Positions 11,078-19,805 of a stretch of 56,178 bases of DNA are shown in pieces. How positions within the stretch are numbered: the stretch's first letter is position 1; each line of letters begins with the position of its first letter. Origin of the DNA: Tissierellia bacterium. GTDB lineage: Bacteria > Bacillota > Clostridia > Tissierellales > Sedimentibacteraceae. The position numbers were made by a program, and so were the translations under genes. The notes beneath the pieces are model-generated. The model worked only from the letters and a program-made list of their open reading frames with translations. It was not told the origin of the DNA and did not search any database. The stretch is taken from assembly GCA_012843025.1 (NCBI GenBank), contig DURT01000009.1, positions 1 to 56,178 on the forward strand. The letters are read 5' to 3'.

Positions 11078-11708
11078 TACGGTAATATTTGACTTTGACG
11101 GTACTTTAGCGGATACCACCCAACTGGTAATAAATTCTTTCAAGCATATTTATTATAAGTACTATAACAAGTGCGATGAAGAATATATTAGGGGTACATT
11201 TGGAGAACCATTGGAAGTAACCCTAAAAAGGGATTTCAGCAATTTCAAATACGAAGAAGTATTAGCCAGCTACAGGGATTATCAAGTAGATAAATTTGAA
11301 AAAGATGTAAAACTGTACGATACTGTGGAAGAGACACTAAATTATTTAAAAAACAATAATTTTAAGTTAGGTATTGCAACTTCCAGAGTAAGGGCATCTA
11401 CACTATGGGCATTAAAAAACTTTAAGATAGATAAATATTTTGAAGTAGTAGTAGCTGCTGATGATGTAATAAAGCATAAGCCTGATAAGGAACCTTTAAT
11501 TAAAGTAATTGAAGGACTTAATAGCAAGACTGAAAGCACCTTGTATGTGGGAGATTCAAAATATGACATGGAATGTGCCATTAATGCTCAGACTACTCCA
11601 GTTCTTGCAGGCTGGCATTCAAATTCAAAGATATTAGCTGAAAAATATAATGTAAAGCATGTTATAGATAAAATGTGGGATTTAATTCATATAATAAATG
11701 AAAAATAA
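11070..11708 (+). CDS. HAD-family phosphatase, PpaX/Gph-like
   Basis: The 212-residue protein begins with the HAD motif I DFDGTLADT, the nucleophilic Asp and acid/base Asp. It continues with motif II (IATSR), a Lys in KHKPDKEP and motif IV (VGDSKYDMECA). Its size and alpha-helical cap (about residues 15-80) fit subfamily IA enzymes such as phosphoglycolate phosphatase or pyrophosphatase PpaX. The eight-base overlap with tex and a hairpin terminator just downstream mark it as the last gene of the operon. The substrate is not determinable. Confidence 0.88.
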   Translation: MIDTVIFDFDGTLADTTQLVINSFKHIYYKYYNKCDEEYIRGTFGEPLEVTLKRDFSNFKYEEVLASYRDYQVDKFEKDVKLYDTVEETLNYLKNNNFKLGIATSRVRASTLWALKNFKIDKYFEVVVAADDVIKHKPDKEPLIKVIEGLNSKTESTLYVGDSKYDMECAINAQTTPVLAGWHSNSKILAEKYNVKHVIDKMWDLIHIINEK

Positions 11709-11714
11709 TAATAT

Positions 11715-11755
11715 CAAAAATAAAATCTGAAATATTATTTAGGATTTTATTTTTG
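11715..11755 (+). terminator. Terminator of the secA-prfB-tex operon
   Basis: A 13-base stem (CAAAAATAAAATC at 11715-11727 with its complement at 11743-11755) encloses a 15-base loop. It starts six bases after the HAD stop codon. The right arm itself is T-rich. Confidence 0.7.
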
Positions 11756-11803
11756 TGGATTGCGAAAAAATTAACAAAAATTAATATATAATATCATGAA
11801 TCT

Positions 11804-11813
11804 ATGTTATAAT
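11804..11813 (+). promoter_or_regulatory. Extended -10 promoter for crt-bcd-etfBA
   Basis: ATGTTATAAT provides a perfect TATAAT with the TGn extension, 28 bases before the crt start. A good -35 box is not apparent (TATATA at the expected distance), as is common with extended -10 promoters. Confidence 0.55.
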
Positions 11814-11841
11814 AAAGTAGAATATTTTTTCGGAGGTAACT

Positions 11842-12615
11842 ATGGAGTTTAAAAATTTGATATGGGAAAAAAATGAAGGAATTTGCACAATTAAAATTAA
11901 CAATCCCAAATCATTGAATGCTTTGAACATTGAAGTATTAAAGGACTTGGATAAAGCATTTGACTTGGCTGCTTCAGATGAAGAAGTATCAGTAATAGTG
12001 CTTACAGGAGAAGGCAAGGCATTTGTGGCAGGAGCAGATATTGCTTATATGAAAGAACTTAGTGTGGAAGAAGCAAAGGAGTTTTCTGAATACGGAGCTA
12101 AAATTTTCAGAAAAATAGAAACATTAAGCAAAACAGTTATTGCGGCGGTAAACGGCTTTGCTTTAGGTGGAGGATGTGAGCTTGCAATGGCATGTGATAT
12201 GAGGATAGCTTCAGAAAAAGCTAAGTTCGGGCAACCAGAAGTTGGTTTGGGAATTACACCAGGGTTTTCAGGAACTCAGAGACTTCCCAGATTAATAGGA
12301 TTAGGAAGAGCAAAAGAACTAATTTTAACTGGAAATCATATAGATGCTGAAGAAGCTTACAGAATAGGATTGGTTAATAAAGTAACTAACAAGGAATCCC
12401 TTATGGAAGAAACTTACGCCTTAGCCAAAAAAATACTGTCTAATTCAAAGGCTGCAGTAAGGTATGCCAAAGAAGCAATGAACCGAGGAATTGAGACAGA
12501 TATTGAAACAGGCATAGGAATTGAAGTGAATTTATTTGGACTATGTTTTGCACATGAAGATCAAAAAGAGGGAATGGGTGCCTTCCTAGAAAAAAGACGT
12601 CCAAATTTTAAATAA
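11842..12615 (+). CDS. crt: Enoyl-CoA hydratase (crotonase), 3-hydroxybutyryl-CoA dehydratase
   Basis: The 257-residue crotonase-fold protein has the CoA-binding and oxyanion-hole segments GKAFVAGADIAYMKEL and NGFALGGGCELAMACD. The two catalytic glutamates are at the expected places (GGGCE and GQPEVGLGI). In butyrate-forming clostridia this enzyme dehydrates 3-hydroxybutyryl-CoA to crotonyl-CoA. It is followed by bcd and etfBA, which supports that role. The usual hbd and thl genes of the bcs operon are not in this window. GGAGG precedes the ATG. Confidence 0.92.
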   Translation: MEFKNLIWEKNEGICTIKINNPKSLNALNIEVLKDLDKAFDLAASDEEVSVIVLTGEGKAFVAGADIAYMKELSVEEAKEFSEYGAKIFRKIETLSKTVIAAVNGFALGGGCELAMACDMRIASEKAKFGQPEVGLGITPGFSGTQRLPRLIGLGRAKELILTGNHIDAEEAYRIGLVNKVTNKESLMEETYALAKKILSNSKAAVRYAKEAMNRGIETDIETGIGIEVNLFGLCFAHEDQKEGMGAFLEKRRPNFK

Positions 12616-12727
12616 AGGTCTTGATATATTTAAGACAATAAAGTATAATAGGATTGTTCGTTTGATATTATAGTTAAAAACATATCAATTTAAATTGAAA
12701 CGACAAAAAATTTAAGGGAGTGAAGAC

Positions 12728-13867
12728 ATGAATTTTCAATTGAGCAAAGAACATGAAATGGCAAGAGAGTTGTTCAGATCATTTGCTGTTAACGAAGTAG
12801 AGCCATTAGCACAGGAAATTGATGAAGAAGAAAGGTTCCCGATTGAAACTGTAGAAAAAATGAAAAAATATGGTTTTATGGGTATACCCTTTCCAAAAGA
12901 ATACGGCGGACAAGGCTGTGATTATTTAACGTATGCTATGGCAGTAGAGGAGTTGTCCAAGGTTTGTGCAACTACAGGTGTTATAGTTTCTGCACATACT
13001 TCACTATGTGGAGGTCCTTTACTACAATTTGGTACGGAAGAGCAGAAAAAGAAATATTTGACTAAGGTTGCTTCAGGAGAATGGATAGGAGCTTTCGGTC
13101 TTACAGAACCAGGAGCTGGAACAGATGCTGCAGGTCAACAAACAAAGGCAGTCCTTGACGGCGATAACTATATACTTAATGGTACAAAAATATTTATAAC
13201 AAACGGCGGATATGCAGATTGCTACATAGTAATGGCTATGACTGACAAATCAAAAGGAACTAAAGGAATATCTGCATTTATAGTAGAGAAAGATTTCCCT
13301 GGTTTTTCTATTGGAAAGATAGAAGCAAAAATGGGTATCAGAGGTTCTTCTACAGCTGAGTTAGTTTTCGAAGACTGTGTAGTGCCTAAAGAAAACCTAC
13401 TTGGAAAAGAAGGACAAGGCTTTAAAATTGCTATGCAGACTTTAGATGCGGGAAGAATTGGAATTGCAGCTCAAGCTCTTGGAATAGCACAAGGTGCCAT
13501 AGATGAAACTGTGAAATACGTTAAAGAAAGAAAACAGTTTGGAAGAGCAATTGCTAAATTCCAAAACACACAATTCCAGTTGGCGGATATGCAGGCTAAG
13601 GTAGATGCAGCAAGATTATTAGTTTACAGAGCTGCATGCAATAAGGATGCTGGAAAGCCATTTGGTGTAGATGCAGCAATGGCTAAATTATTTGCAGCGG
13701 AAACAGCAATGGAAGTTACTACTAAGGCTGTTCAGCTTCATGGAGGATACGGATACACCAGAGATTATCCCGTTGAAAGAATGATGAGAGATGCAAAGAT
13801 AACAGAAATCTATGAAGGAACTTCAGAAGTTCAAAGAATGGTTATCAGTGCAAGTATGTTGAGATAG
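12728..13867 (+). CDS. bcd: Butyryl-CoA (short-chain acyl-CoA) dehydrogenase
   Basis: The 379-residue flavoenzyme has the acyl-CoA dehydrogenase signatures [13 protein letters not shown] (about residues 123-135) and [23 protein letters not shown]. The catalytic base Glu lies in [14 protein letters not shown] near the C-terminus. It reduces crotonyl-CoA to butyryl-CoA. Directly downstream etfB and etfA encode its electron-transferring partner; in Clostridia the Bcd-EtfAB complex couples this step to ferredoxin reduction by electron bifurcation. The 112-base gap after crt holds no obvious terminator, so the genes are probably cotranscribed. Confidence 0.95.
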   Translation: MNFQLSKEHEMARELFRSFAVNEVEPLAQEIDEEERFPIETVEKMKKYGFMGIPFPKEYGGQGCDYLTYAMAVEELSKVCATTGVIVSAHTSLCGGPLLQFGTEEQKKKYLTKVASGEWIGAFGLTEPGAGTDAAGQQTKAVLDGDNYILNGTKIFITNGGYADCYIVMAMTDKSKGTKGISAFIVEKDFPGFSIGKIEAKMGIRGSSTAELVFEDCVVPKENLLGKEGQGFKIAMQTLDAGRIGIAAQALGIAQGAIDETVKYVKERKQFGRAIAKFQNTQFQLADMQAKVDAARLLVYRAACNKDAGKPFGVDAAMAKLFAAETAMEVTTKAVQLHGGYGYTRDYPVERMMRDAKITEIYEGTSEVQRMVISASMLR

Positions 13868-13880
13868 GGAGGCTAAGACA

Positions 13881-14663
13881 GTGAATATAATCGTATGTAT
13901 AAAACAGGTACCTGATACAACAGAGGTTAGAATAGATCCAAAAACTAATACATTAATAAGAGAAGGCGTGCCCAGCATAATAAATCCTGACGACAAGGCA
14001 GGTCTTGAAGCTGCACTAAGATTGAAAGATGAATACGGAGCTCATGTAACAGTTTTAACCATGGGTATTCCTGCTGCAGAAGTTGCACTAAGAGAAGCAT
14101 TGGCAATGGGTGCAGACGAAGCAATTCTTATTACAGACAGAGCATTTGGAGGAGCAGATACATTAGCAACTTCAACAACAATTGCTGCTGCAATAAAAAA
14201 TCTGAAGTATGATTTAATTATAACTGGACGACAGGCAATAGATGGAGATACTGCCCAAGTAGGACCTCAAATATCAGAACACCTAAACTTGGTAAATATA
14301 AGCTATGCAGAAGAAATAAAAATAGAAGGTGACTACATTACTGTTAAAAGACAGTATGAAGATAGATACCACACTTTAAAAACTAAATTACCATGCTTAA
14401 TAACAGCTTTATCAGAATTAAATGAACCCCGCTACATGACACCTAGAGGAATTTTCGAAGCATATAGAGATAAAGAAGTTAAAGTTTGGAACTTAAAAGA
14501 TGTTGATGTTGATCCAGAATGTATAGGTTTAAAAGGCTCTCCTACTAAGGTTATAAAATCATTCACCAAGGGTGCTAAGAGCGCAGGTAAAGTATTTAAC
14601 TTAGACCCACAAGAATCAGCTGAACTGATAGTTGAAAAAATGAAAGAAAAATTTATTATTTAG
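13881..14663 (+). CDS. etfB: Electron transfer flavoprotein beta subunit
   Basis: This 260-residue protein begins MNIIVCIKQVPDT (GTG start after GGGAGGCTAAGACA). It carries GRQAIDGDTAQVGPQ, the flavin-binding loop characteristic of bifurcating EtfB proteins, near residues 117-131. It pairs with EtfA to pass electrons to Bcd. It sits 13 bases after bcd and 15 before etfA, so this is one transcription unit. Confidence 0.96.
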   Translation: MNIIVCIKQVPDTTEVRIDPKTNTLIREGVPSIINPDDKAGLEAALRLKDEYGAHVTVLTMGIPAAEVALREALAMGADEAILITDRAFGGADTLATSTTIAAAIKNLKYDLIITGRQAIDGDTAQVGPQISEHLNLVNISYAEEIKIEGDYITVKRQYEDRYHTLKTKLPCLITALSELNEPRYMTPRGIFEAYRDKEVKVWNLKDVDVDPECIGLKGSPTKVIKSFTKGAKSAGKVFNLDPQESAELIVEKMKEKFII

Positions 14664-14678
14664 TAGGAGGAGGACAAT

Positions 14679-15710
14679 ATGAATATTGCAGAATATAAAG
14701 GCATCTTTGTTTTTGCAGAACAAAGAGATCGAAAAGTACAAAAAGTAGCTTATGAATTAATAGGCAAAGCAAAAGAATTGGCAAAAGACCTAAACACTAC
14801 AGTAACAGCTGTATTGTTAGGCCATAACATGAAGGAAGAAGCAAAGAAATTATGTTATGCAGGTGCTGATAATGTAATATATGCAGACAACGAATTGTTG
14901 GATGAATACATGACAGAGCCCTATACTTATACATTGCATGAAATAATAATTGAAAAGAAACCTGAAATAGTTCTTTTCGGGGCAACAGCTATAGGCAGAG
15001 ATGTGGCTCCTAGAGTATCTGCAAGATTGAAAACTGGTCTGACTGCAGACTGTACAGGTTTGTCAATCCAACCAGATGATAAAAACGCAGAACAGTTGAA
15101 TTTAGCCATGACAAGACCTGCATTCGGTGGAAACTTAATGGCTACAATCGTAATAGGAAATCACAGACCACAAATGGCTACTGTAAGACCTGGTGTTATG
15201 CAGGCACAAAAATTTTCAGAATCAAATCCAGTGAACATTGAAGAATACAAAATAGATATACCTGCAGACAGGAAAAATGTTGAAATATTAGAAGTAACAA
15301 AAATAATTCAGCAAAGAATGAATATTGAAGATGCAAAAGTATTAGTATCCGGCGGTAGAGGAATGCACGGTCCTGAAAATTATGCAATGCTTGAAGAATT
15401 GGCAGACCTTTTAGGCGGAACAATTTCAGCATCAAGAGCAGCTGTAGATGCAGGCTGGGTTCCAAAAGACAGACAGGTAGGTCAGACAGGAAAGACAGTT
15501 AGACCAAATCTATACATTGCATGCGGTATTTCAGGAGCAATCCAGCACTTAGCAGGTATGGAAGAATCTGATTTCATTATAGCAATTAATAAAGATGAAT
15601 CAGCACCCATATTTGAAGTGGCAGATGTTGGTATAGTAGGAGACATATTCAAGGTAGTTCCCTTATTAATAGAAGAACTTAAAAAAGAACAAGCAGCTAA
15701 AATTCAATAA
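14679..15710 (+). CDS. etfA: Electron transfer flavoprotein alpha subunit
   Basis: The 343-residue protein has the alpha-subunit FAD signature near residues 225-290: SGGRGMHGPENYAML, then SRAAVDAGWVPKDRQVGQTG and LYIACGISGAIQHLAGM. With EtfB and Bcd it forms the crotonyl-CoA-reducing, ferredoxin-linked complex. It is the last gene before a strong hairpin terminator. Confidence 0.96.
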   Translation: MNIAEYKGIFVFAEQRDRKVQKVAYELIGKAKELAKDLNTTVTAVLLGHNMKEEAKKLCYAGADNVIYADNELLDEYMTEPYTYTLHEIIIEKKPEIVLFGATAIGRDVAPRVSARLKTGLTADCTGLSIQPDDKNAEQLNLAMTRPAFGGNLMATIVIGNHRPQMATVRPGVMQAQKFSESNPVNIEEYKIDIPADRKNVEILEVTKIIQQRMNIEDAKVLVSGGRGMHGPENYAMLEELADLLGGTISASRAAVDAGWVPKDRQVGQTGKTVRPNLYIACGISGAIQHLAGMEESDFIIAINKDESAPIFEVADVGIVGDIFKVVPLLIEELKKEQAAKIQ

Positions 15711-15718
15711 TCAATTAT

Positions 15719-15747
15719 AAGGAGCTGTCCCTAAGGACAGCTCCTTT
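15719..15747. terminator. Terminator between etfA and the SASP gene
   Basis: AAGGAGCTGTCC, a CTAA loop and GGACAGCTCCTT form a perfect 12-base stem. It lies nine bases after the etfA stop and ten before the end of the convergent SASP gene, so it probably serves both. Confidence 0.85.
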
Positions 15748-15757
15748 AACATTACTT

Positions 15758-16006
15758 TTACTTGGACTGCATACCGCCAGTTCCTGTAAATCCTCCACCA
15801 CTCATTTGCCTTTGAGCCATTTCAACTAATCTCTTAGTCATGTAGCCACCTACATAACCGTTTTGTCTTGCTGTTAGGTTTCCTTTATCTATCTGTTCAT
15901 AGTTAGTTAATCCTAATTCATTAGCGATTTCTGCTTTCATCTGGTTAAGTGCCTGTTTTGCTTCAGGAACTACTATATTGTTACTTCCGCTGTTGTTTGT
16001 TGCCAT
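15758..16006 (-). CDS. Alpha/beta-type small acid-soluble spore protein
   Basis: This 82-residue protein belongs to the family that coats and protects spore DNA from UV and heat. The core motif VPEAKQALNQMKAEIANELG contains the germination-protease recognition region. It is followed by the family motif GNLTARQNGYVGGYMTKRLV. The ends are Gly/Ser/Asn-rich, as usual. AGAAAGGAGAATAATA precedes the start. Upstream on the minus strand CAATAATA with a GATTA element about 16 bases earlier could be a sigma-G/F promoter, but the match is loose. The gene shows that the organism sporulates. Confidence 0.96.
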   Translation of the reverse strand: MATNNSGSNNIVVPEAKQALNQMKAEIANELGLTNYEQIDKGNLTARQNGYVGGYMTKRLVEMAQRQMSGGGFTGTGGMQSK

Positions 16007-16273
16007 TATTATTCTCCTTTCTTTTTGTTGTACTCATATTATTGTCAGTAAAGTGAAATTTAATCATGTAACTTATTGTTGTATTGGTAAAATATACTGG
16101 GCCCTATTAACCTGAAACTTTTATGTAACAGGTTATTTACAATGATTAAATTCAAATGAAAATCATTTTAAGGATGATTTTCTTAATCTTATTATTGACT
16201 GGGATGAATATATAATACATGGCAAATAATTGAACAAAAGTAATTGAAATGAAACTAAAATTTGTAAAATTCG

Positions 16274-16302
16274 AAAAAAAGCCCCTTAAAAGATTAAGGG
16301 GT
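16274..16302 (-). terminator. Terminator of the carboxypeptidase-regulatory-like gene
   Basis: On the minus strand CCCCTTAA, a TCTT loop and TTAAGGGG are followed by C and seven T. The left arm overlaps the stop codon of the gene it ends. Confidence 0.85.
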
Positions 16303-16815
16303 TAAAACATCTCTTGGATGAGGAGGAATATCTAATCTCTCCTCTATGACAGGTTCTCTTTGGATTTCTGAAACTGGAAGCATTGCTATTTCAAAGTCCA
16401 CTGTTGTACCGGGAAATATACGAATATTGTACACAACATTGGCAAAATATCCGGAAGCATCTACCCTAAGATTATAAGTCGAAAAATCATACATAGGTCC
16501 AACTATTTGTGTTCCTAAATCAGAAGCTATGGGTAGTTCCACTGTTACAGGACTTATAGTTGTAAATATGTGCATAATTGGAATGTCTCTTTGCATTCCA
16601 TCTGTTACATAAATTGTTATAGAGGAAGATTCTATGGGAGCTCTGGTAACTTCGTCTATTACATTAATTCTTATGAACCCAGTATTACCTGAATTTCTCA
16701 TCATATACGCATTATACGCAGGATATACGCTTTTAAAAGAAAATAGATCATTACACTTATTTACACGATAAGGTCTCATGTAAAAATTGAATTGGTTGGG
16801 ATATATATTTTTCAT
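16294..16815 (-). CDS. Hypothetical protein with carboxypeptidase-regulatory-like beta domain
   Basis: The reading frame is open from 16944, but AGAAAGGAAATATAAA directly before the ATG at 16815 marks the real start (173 residues). Residues about 45-150 look like a beta-sandwich carboxypeptidase-regulatory domain (GFIRINVIDEVTRAPI, then YNLRVDASGYFANVV and IFPGTTVDFEIAMLP). From memory, a similar domain opens several clostridial spore-cortex or peptidoglycan-binding proteins. That resemblance and the neighbouring SASP gene suggest a spore-envelope role, which is inference. No signal peptide or enzymatic motif is visible. Confidence 0.6.
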   Translation of the reverse strand: MKNIYPNQFNFYMRPYRVNKCNDLFSFKSVYPAYNAYMMRNSGNTGFIRINVIDEVTRAPIESSSITIYVTDGMQRDIPIMHIFTTISPVTVELPIASDLGTQIVGPMYDFSTYNLRVDASGYFANVVYNIRIFPGTTVDFEIAMLPVSEIQREPVIEERLDIPPHPRDVLTP

Positions 16816-16979
16816 TTTATATTTCCTTTCTATAACTGAATAATATATTCTTATTATATGCGCAATAATCGTTTTGTCTTTATAATAGGTAAATTTCCCC
16901 AGAGGAGATGGCCGGGAATTTGTATGTTTTGTGGAAGTAGTCAAAAAGAAAGAGGTCAGCGAACCTGACCCCTGCGATA

Positions 16980-18362
16980 CTACGTATTAATACTGTATTT
17001 CTTAATTTTATTATATAGACTACTTCGATCTATTTTCAACAATTTGGCTGCTGCTGATTTATTGCCCTTAGTTTCAGCTAAGGCCTTAATTATTCTGTCT
17101 TTTTCTACTTCACTTGTAATATCATTAAGAGAATCATTATCAGTAACAAGTTTTTTCTTGTTTTTATCTTTATACATTCTTGATAATAGAAAGTCAAAAT
17201 GCTCAACTTTTAATTGGCCAGAACCTGCTGATATACATGCCCTTTCAAGGACATGCATCAGCTCTCTTACATTTCCTCTCCATTCGTGATTATAGAAAAG
17301 TGAATATACATCCTTGCTGACATCAGCAATACCCAAGCCGTTTTCCTCGTTGATTTTATCTATAAAATGTTTGCATAGTAAGGGTATATCTTCTAAACGT
17401 TCACGTAGAGGAGGGATGTGAATTTCCACCACATTGATACGATAGTACAAATCTCGCCTGAATTTGCCTTCTTTAATAAGTTCCTCTAAGTTTTGATTTG
17501 TACTGCAAATAATTCGCACATCTAATTTTATTGGCTCTAGCCCTCCCACCCGTTCTAATTCGTTTTCCTGTAACACTCTTAGTAGTTTTGACTGTAAGTT
17601 TAAAGGCATTTCGCCGATTTCATCCAAGAGCAAGGTACCGCCATTTGCATGTTCAAATTTCCCGACTTTTCCTTCTTTTAGAGCTCCTGAAAAGGACCCC
17701 GGTTCATAACCGAACAATTCAGATTCTAATAGGTCTTTAGGAATTGCGGCACAGTTTATTTTTACAAAATTATTATTTCTTCTTTTACTTAATGCATGTA
17801 TGGCATTTGCGAAAACTTCCTTACCGGTACCTGTTTCTCCTGTAATTAGAAAGGTTAAATCAGATTCTGCAAATCTCTGAATAGTTTCCTTAATAGCCAT
17901 AATAGGTAGAGAATCACCAATTATGCTCCTTATGGAGTAGCGTTTAGTAGATAATTCTGATAATTGTTTTTTATAATTTAGATTTTCCTCTTGTAATTTT
18001 TTGATTTGCTGGTTTAGTATGGATACTTCGTCTAATTTATAGAAGGTGGCAGAGCTTATAACACCTATCACTTTGTTATTGTCAATGATGGGAATTCTAT
18101 TACAAACTACTGTTTTTCCATCCTTAAGAGTGAAAAGATGACCTATATCCTCTTTTTTAGTATCTAATACATGAGGTATTTCTGAATTAGGGATAATATC
18201 ACGAACGTGTTTTCCTATATATTCTTCATCAGTAACGCCTAATAACTCTTGGTAATTCTCACTTAGTAGTATAATTCGTCCTTCATTGTCCGTTATTACT
18301 GCATAATACAAGGACCTTAAAATTCTATAATAGAAATCATTTTTCAGAATGTTTCTTATCAC
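16980..18362 (-). CDS. Sigma-54-dependent transcriptional activator (PAS-AAA+-Fis)
   Basis: This 460-residue enhancer-binding protein has an N-terminal PAS sensor (about 10-110), a short coiled coil (112-138), an AAA+ domain (about 142-370) and a Fis-type helix-turn-helix (about 420-457, NKSAAAKLLKIDRSSLYNKI). Walker A is GETGTGKE at 175-182 and Walker B is GGTLLLDEIGE. The sigma-54-contacting loop reads GSFSGA at 222-227 instead of GAFTGA. The GTG start follows GAGGAGGATATAG. It is the third gene of the minus arm of a cluster driven by two divergent sigma-54 promoters, which it very probably activates; the PAS domain would sense the substrate. Confidence 0.93.
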   Translation of the reverse strand: MIRNILKNDFYYRILRSLYYAVITDNEGRIILLSENYQELLGVTDEEYIGKHVRDIIPNSEIPHVLDTKKEDIGHLFTLKDGKTVVCNRIPIIDNNKVIGVISSATFYKLDEVSILNQQIKKLQEENLNYKKQLSELSTKRYSIRSIIGDSLPIMAIKETIQRFAESDLTFLITGETGTGKEVFANAIHALSKRRNNNFVKINCAAIPKDLLESELFGYEPGSFSGALKEGKVGKFEHANGGTLLLDEIGEMPLNLQSKLLRVLQENELERVGGLEPIKLDVRIICSTNQNLEELIKEGKFRRDLYYRINVVEIHIPPLRERLEDIPLLCKHFIDKINEENGLGIADVSKDVYSLFYNHEWRGNVRELMHVLERACISAGSGQLKVEHFDFLLSRMYKDKNKKKLVTDNDSLNDITSEVEKDRIIKALAETKGNKSAAAKLLKIDRSSLYNKIKKYSINT

Positions 18363-18432
18363 CTATATCCTCCTCTAGGAACTTGTAACAATTACATATA
18401 TTATAACAGTAAAAACTAAAACTGCAAACTAA

Positions 18433-18858
18433 TTAATAACCAACCCTTGGCGGCAAAACAACAGCCTCTCCCTTTGTTACTTCAATTCCATCTTGGTTAG
18501 TGCATAAGGTGGTAAGCACTACTCTATTTCTGTCTTTAATTATTTCTTTAATTTCTACTGTCGAGGTAATAGTGTCGCCGAAATAAACTGGAGCTAAAAA
18601 GTTTAATGTTTGGGATTCATATATTGTTCCAGGTCCCGGAAGTTGTACTCCGATAACTGCAGATATTAAAGCAGCTGATAAAATGCCATGGGCTATTCTG
18701 CGCTTAAAATAAGTATTTTTAGCATATTCTTCATTTATATGGGCAGGGTTGATATCACCGCTTATACCTGCAAATAAATAAACATCAGTTTCAGTAATGG
18801 ATTTAGTAAAGGATGCTTTTTGTCCTACCTTCAAATTTTCAATTGAAAATCCTATCAT
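18433..18858 (-). CDS. MaoC-family (R)-specific enoyl-CoA hydratase
   Basis: The 141-residue hot-dog-fold protein has the catalytic dyad of the family, Asp35 and His40 (AGISGDINPAH), followed by AHGILSAALISAVIG. These are the hallmarks of PhaJ-type hydratases that interconvert trans-2-enoyl-CoA and (R)-3-hydroxyacyl-CoA. It lies between the BKACE gene and the sigma-54 activator, so the hydratase probably handles the acyl-CoA released by BKACE or a related thioester. A hairpin separates it from the BKACE gene. Confidence 0.88.
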   Translation of the reverse strand: MIGFSIENLKVGQKASFTKSITETDVYLFAGISGDINPAHINEEYAKNTYFKRRIAHGILSAALISAVIGVQLPGPGTIYESQTLNFLAPVYFGDTITSTVEIKEIIKDRNRVVLTTLCTNQDGIEVTKGEAVVLPPRVGY

Positions 18859-18881
18859 GTTTCCTCCTTTTAATAATGAAA

Positions 18882-18911
18882 ACTCCCCCCACCTTTATTG
18901 GTGGTGGGAGT
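18882..18911 (-). terminator. Intra-operon hairpin between BKACE and maoC
   Basis: On the minus strand a stem of 12 positions with one mismatch (18900-18911 with 18882-18893, six-base loop) is followed by TTTTC. It is GC-rich and would act as a partial terminator or 3'-end stabiliser, giving more BKACE than downstream message. Confidence 0.6.
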
Positions 18912-18915
18912 AGTC

Positions 18916-19764
18916 TTAAAATACTTTTCTTGTCAATCCAAATATTTGTCTTGCTTCATCGGGAGTAGCAACTTCTAAGTCTGCTTCCTCGATAAGTCTT
19001 TTTGCTCTTGCAACAAATTGAGCATTAGAATCTGCAAGAACACCTTTCTTATAATAAACATTGTCTTCCATACCTACACGGAGATGGCCCCCCATTGCAA
19101 TAGTTGCATACATTATGGGCAAGTGAGCTTTACCGATTCCACATGCTGCCCAAGTCGAACCTTCTGGAATTAAGCTCTTTAGAAAGACTAAGTTTTCTAT
19201 TGTTGCTGGAAGACCTCCCGGAGCTCCTAAAACAAATTGGAAATGTAAGGGTGCCTTTAGAATACCCTTGTTTAGATAATATAAGGCGTTATGAACCATA
19301 CCACCATCAAAGATTTCAATTTCTGGTTTAATGTTTGATTCTAAAAGTGCAAGACCTAATTTTTCCAAGAATCTTGGATGATTCTCAAATATAGTCCTAT
19401 GCATCCAGTTCATTGTTCCTGCATCATAGGATGCCATTTCAGGCAAGAGTTGCTGAAGGGGATATATTCTTTCTTCATCGCCAAAACCTACACTTCCTGA
19501 ACTAGTTATGTTGATGCAAACGTCACAATCCTTTTTAGCTCTGATTAATTCAACTGTTTCCTTATATTTTTCATAGTCTGTTGAAGGTGTACCATCATCA
19601 TTACGTACATGTATATGCACTATTGCTGCTCCAGCCTTCCATGCTTCATAGGCATCATCTGCAATCTCCTGAGGTGTGATCGATAGGTTAGGATTATCTT
19701 CTCTTGTTGGCCATGAGCCTGTAATAGCACAAGATATTACTCTTTTTCTTTTTAATTTGTCCAT
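18916..19764 (-). CDS. BKACE-family beta-keto acid cleavage enzyme
   Basis: BKACE enzymes condense a beta-keto acid with acetyl-CoA and release acetoacetate plus a new acyl-CoA. This 282-residue TIM-barrel protein has the zinc ligands His50 and His52 (VHIHVR), Glu233 and the catalytic Arg229 and Asp234 (HLRVGMEDN). At the position of Glu14 of the lysine-pathway enzyme Kce, remembered as contacting the substrate amino group, this protein has Trp18 (ITGSWPT). A 3-keto-5-aminohexanoate substrate is therefore unlikely. The ATG at 19764 follows GGAGGAAAAA; an ATG four codons earlier overlaps that ribosome site and is rejected. First gene behind a sigma-54 promoter. Confidence 0.9.
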   Translation of the reverse strand: MDKLKRKRVISCAITGSWPTREDNPNLSITPQEIADDAYEAWKAGAAIVHIHVRNDDGTPSTDYEKYKETVELIRAKKDCDVCINITSSGSVGFGDEERIYPLQQLLPEMASYDAGTMNWMHRTIFENHPRFLEKLGLALLESNIKPEIEIFDGGMVHNALYYLNKGILKAPLHFQFVLGAPGGLPATIENLVFLKSLIPEGSTWAACGIGKAHLPIMYATIAMGGHLRVGMEDNVYYKKGVLADSNAQFVARAKRLIEEADLEVATPDEARQIFGLTRKVF

Positions 19765-19805
19765 TTTTTCCTCCATAAATATAGTTTTGCTTACTTAATA
19801 TAATA

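Noticed and set aside
1933-11813. An identical 17-base stretch, TGAATCTATGTTATAAT, upstream of both the flavoprotein gene (ending 1949) and crt (ending 11813)
   Set aside because: It looks like a shared operator, but half of it is an extended -10 promoter. In DNA this AT-rich about one 17-base identity is expected by chance in a window of this size.
16158-16182. Hairpin GAAAATCAT/ATGATTTTC upstream of the SASP gene
   Set aside because: It is a short AT-rich stem between a proven-looking terminator and the SASP leader, and could be chance; there is no T run in the right place.
16816-16944. 43-codon N-terminal extension of the carboxypeptidase-regulatory-like protein
   Set aside because: The extension has no ribosome site, whereas the ATG at 16815 follows AGAAAGGAAATATAAA at ideal spacing.
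18916-19764. Assigning the BKACE gene as kce (3-keto-5-aminohexanoate cleavage enzyme)
   Set aside because: The Glu14 position is Trp and none of the other lysine-fermentation genes (kal, kdd, aminomutases) is in the window.
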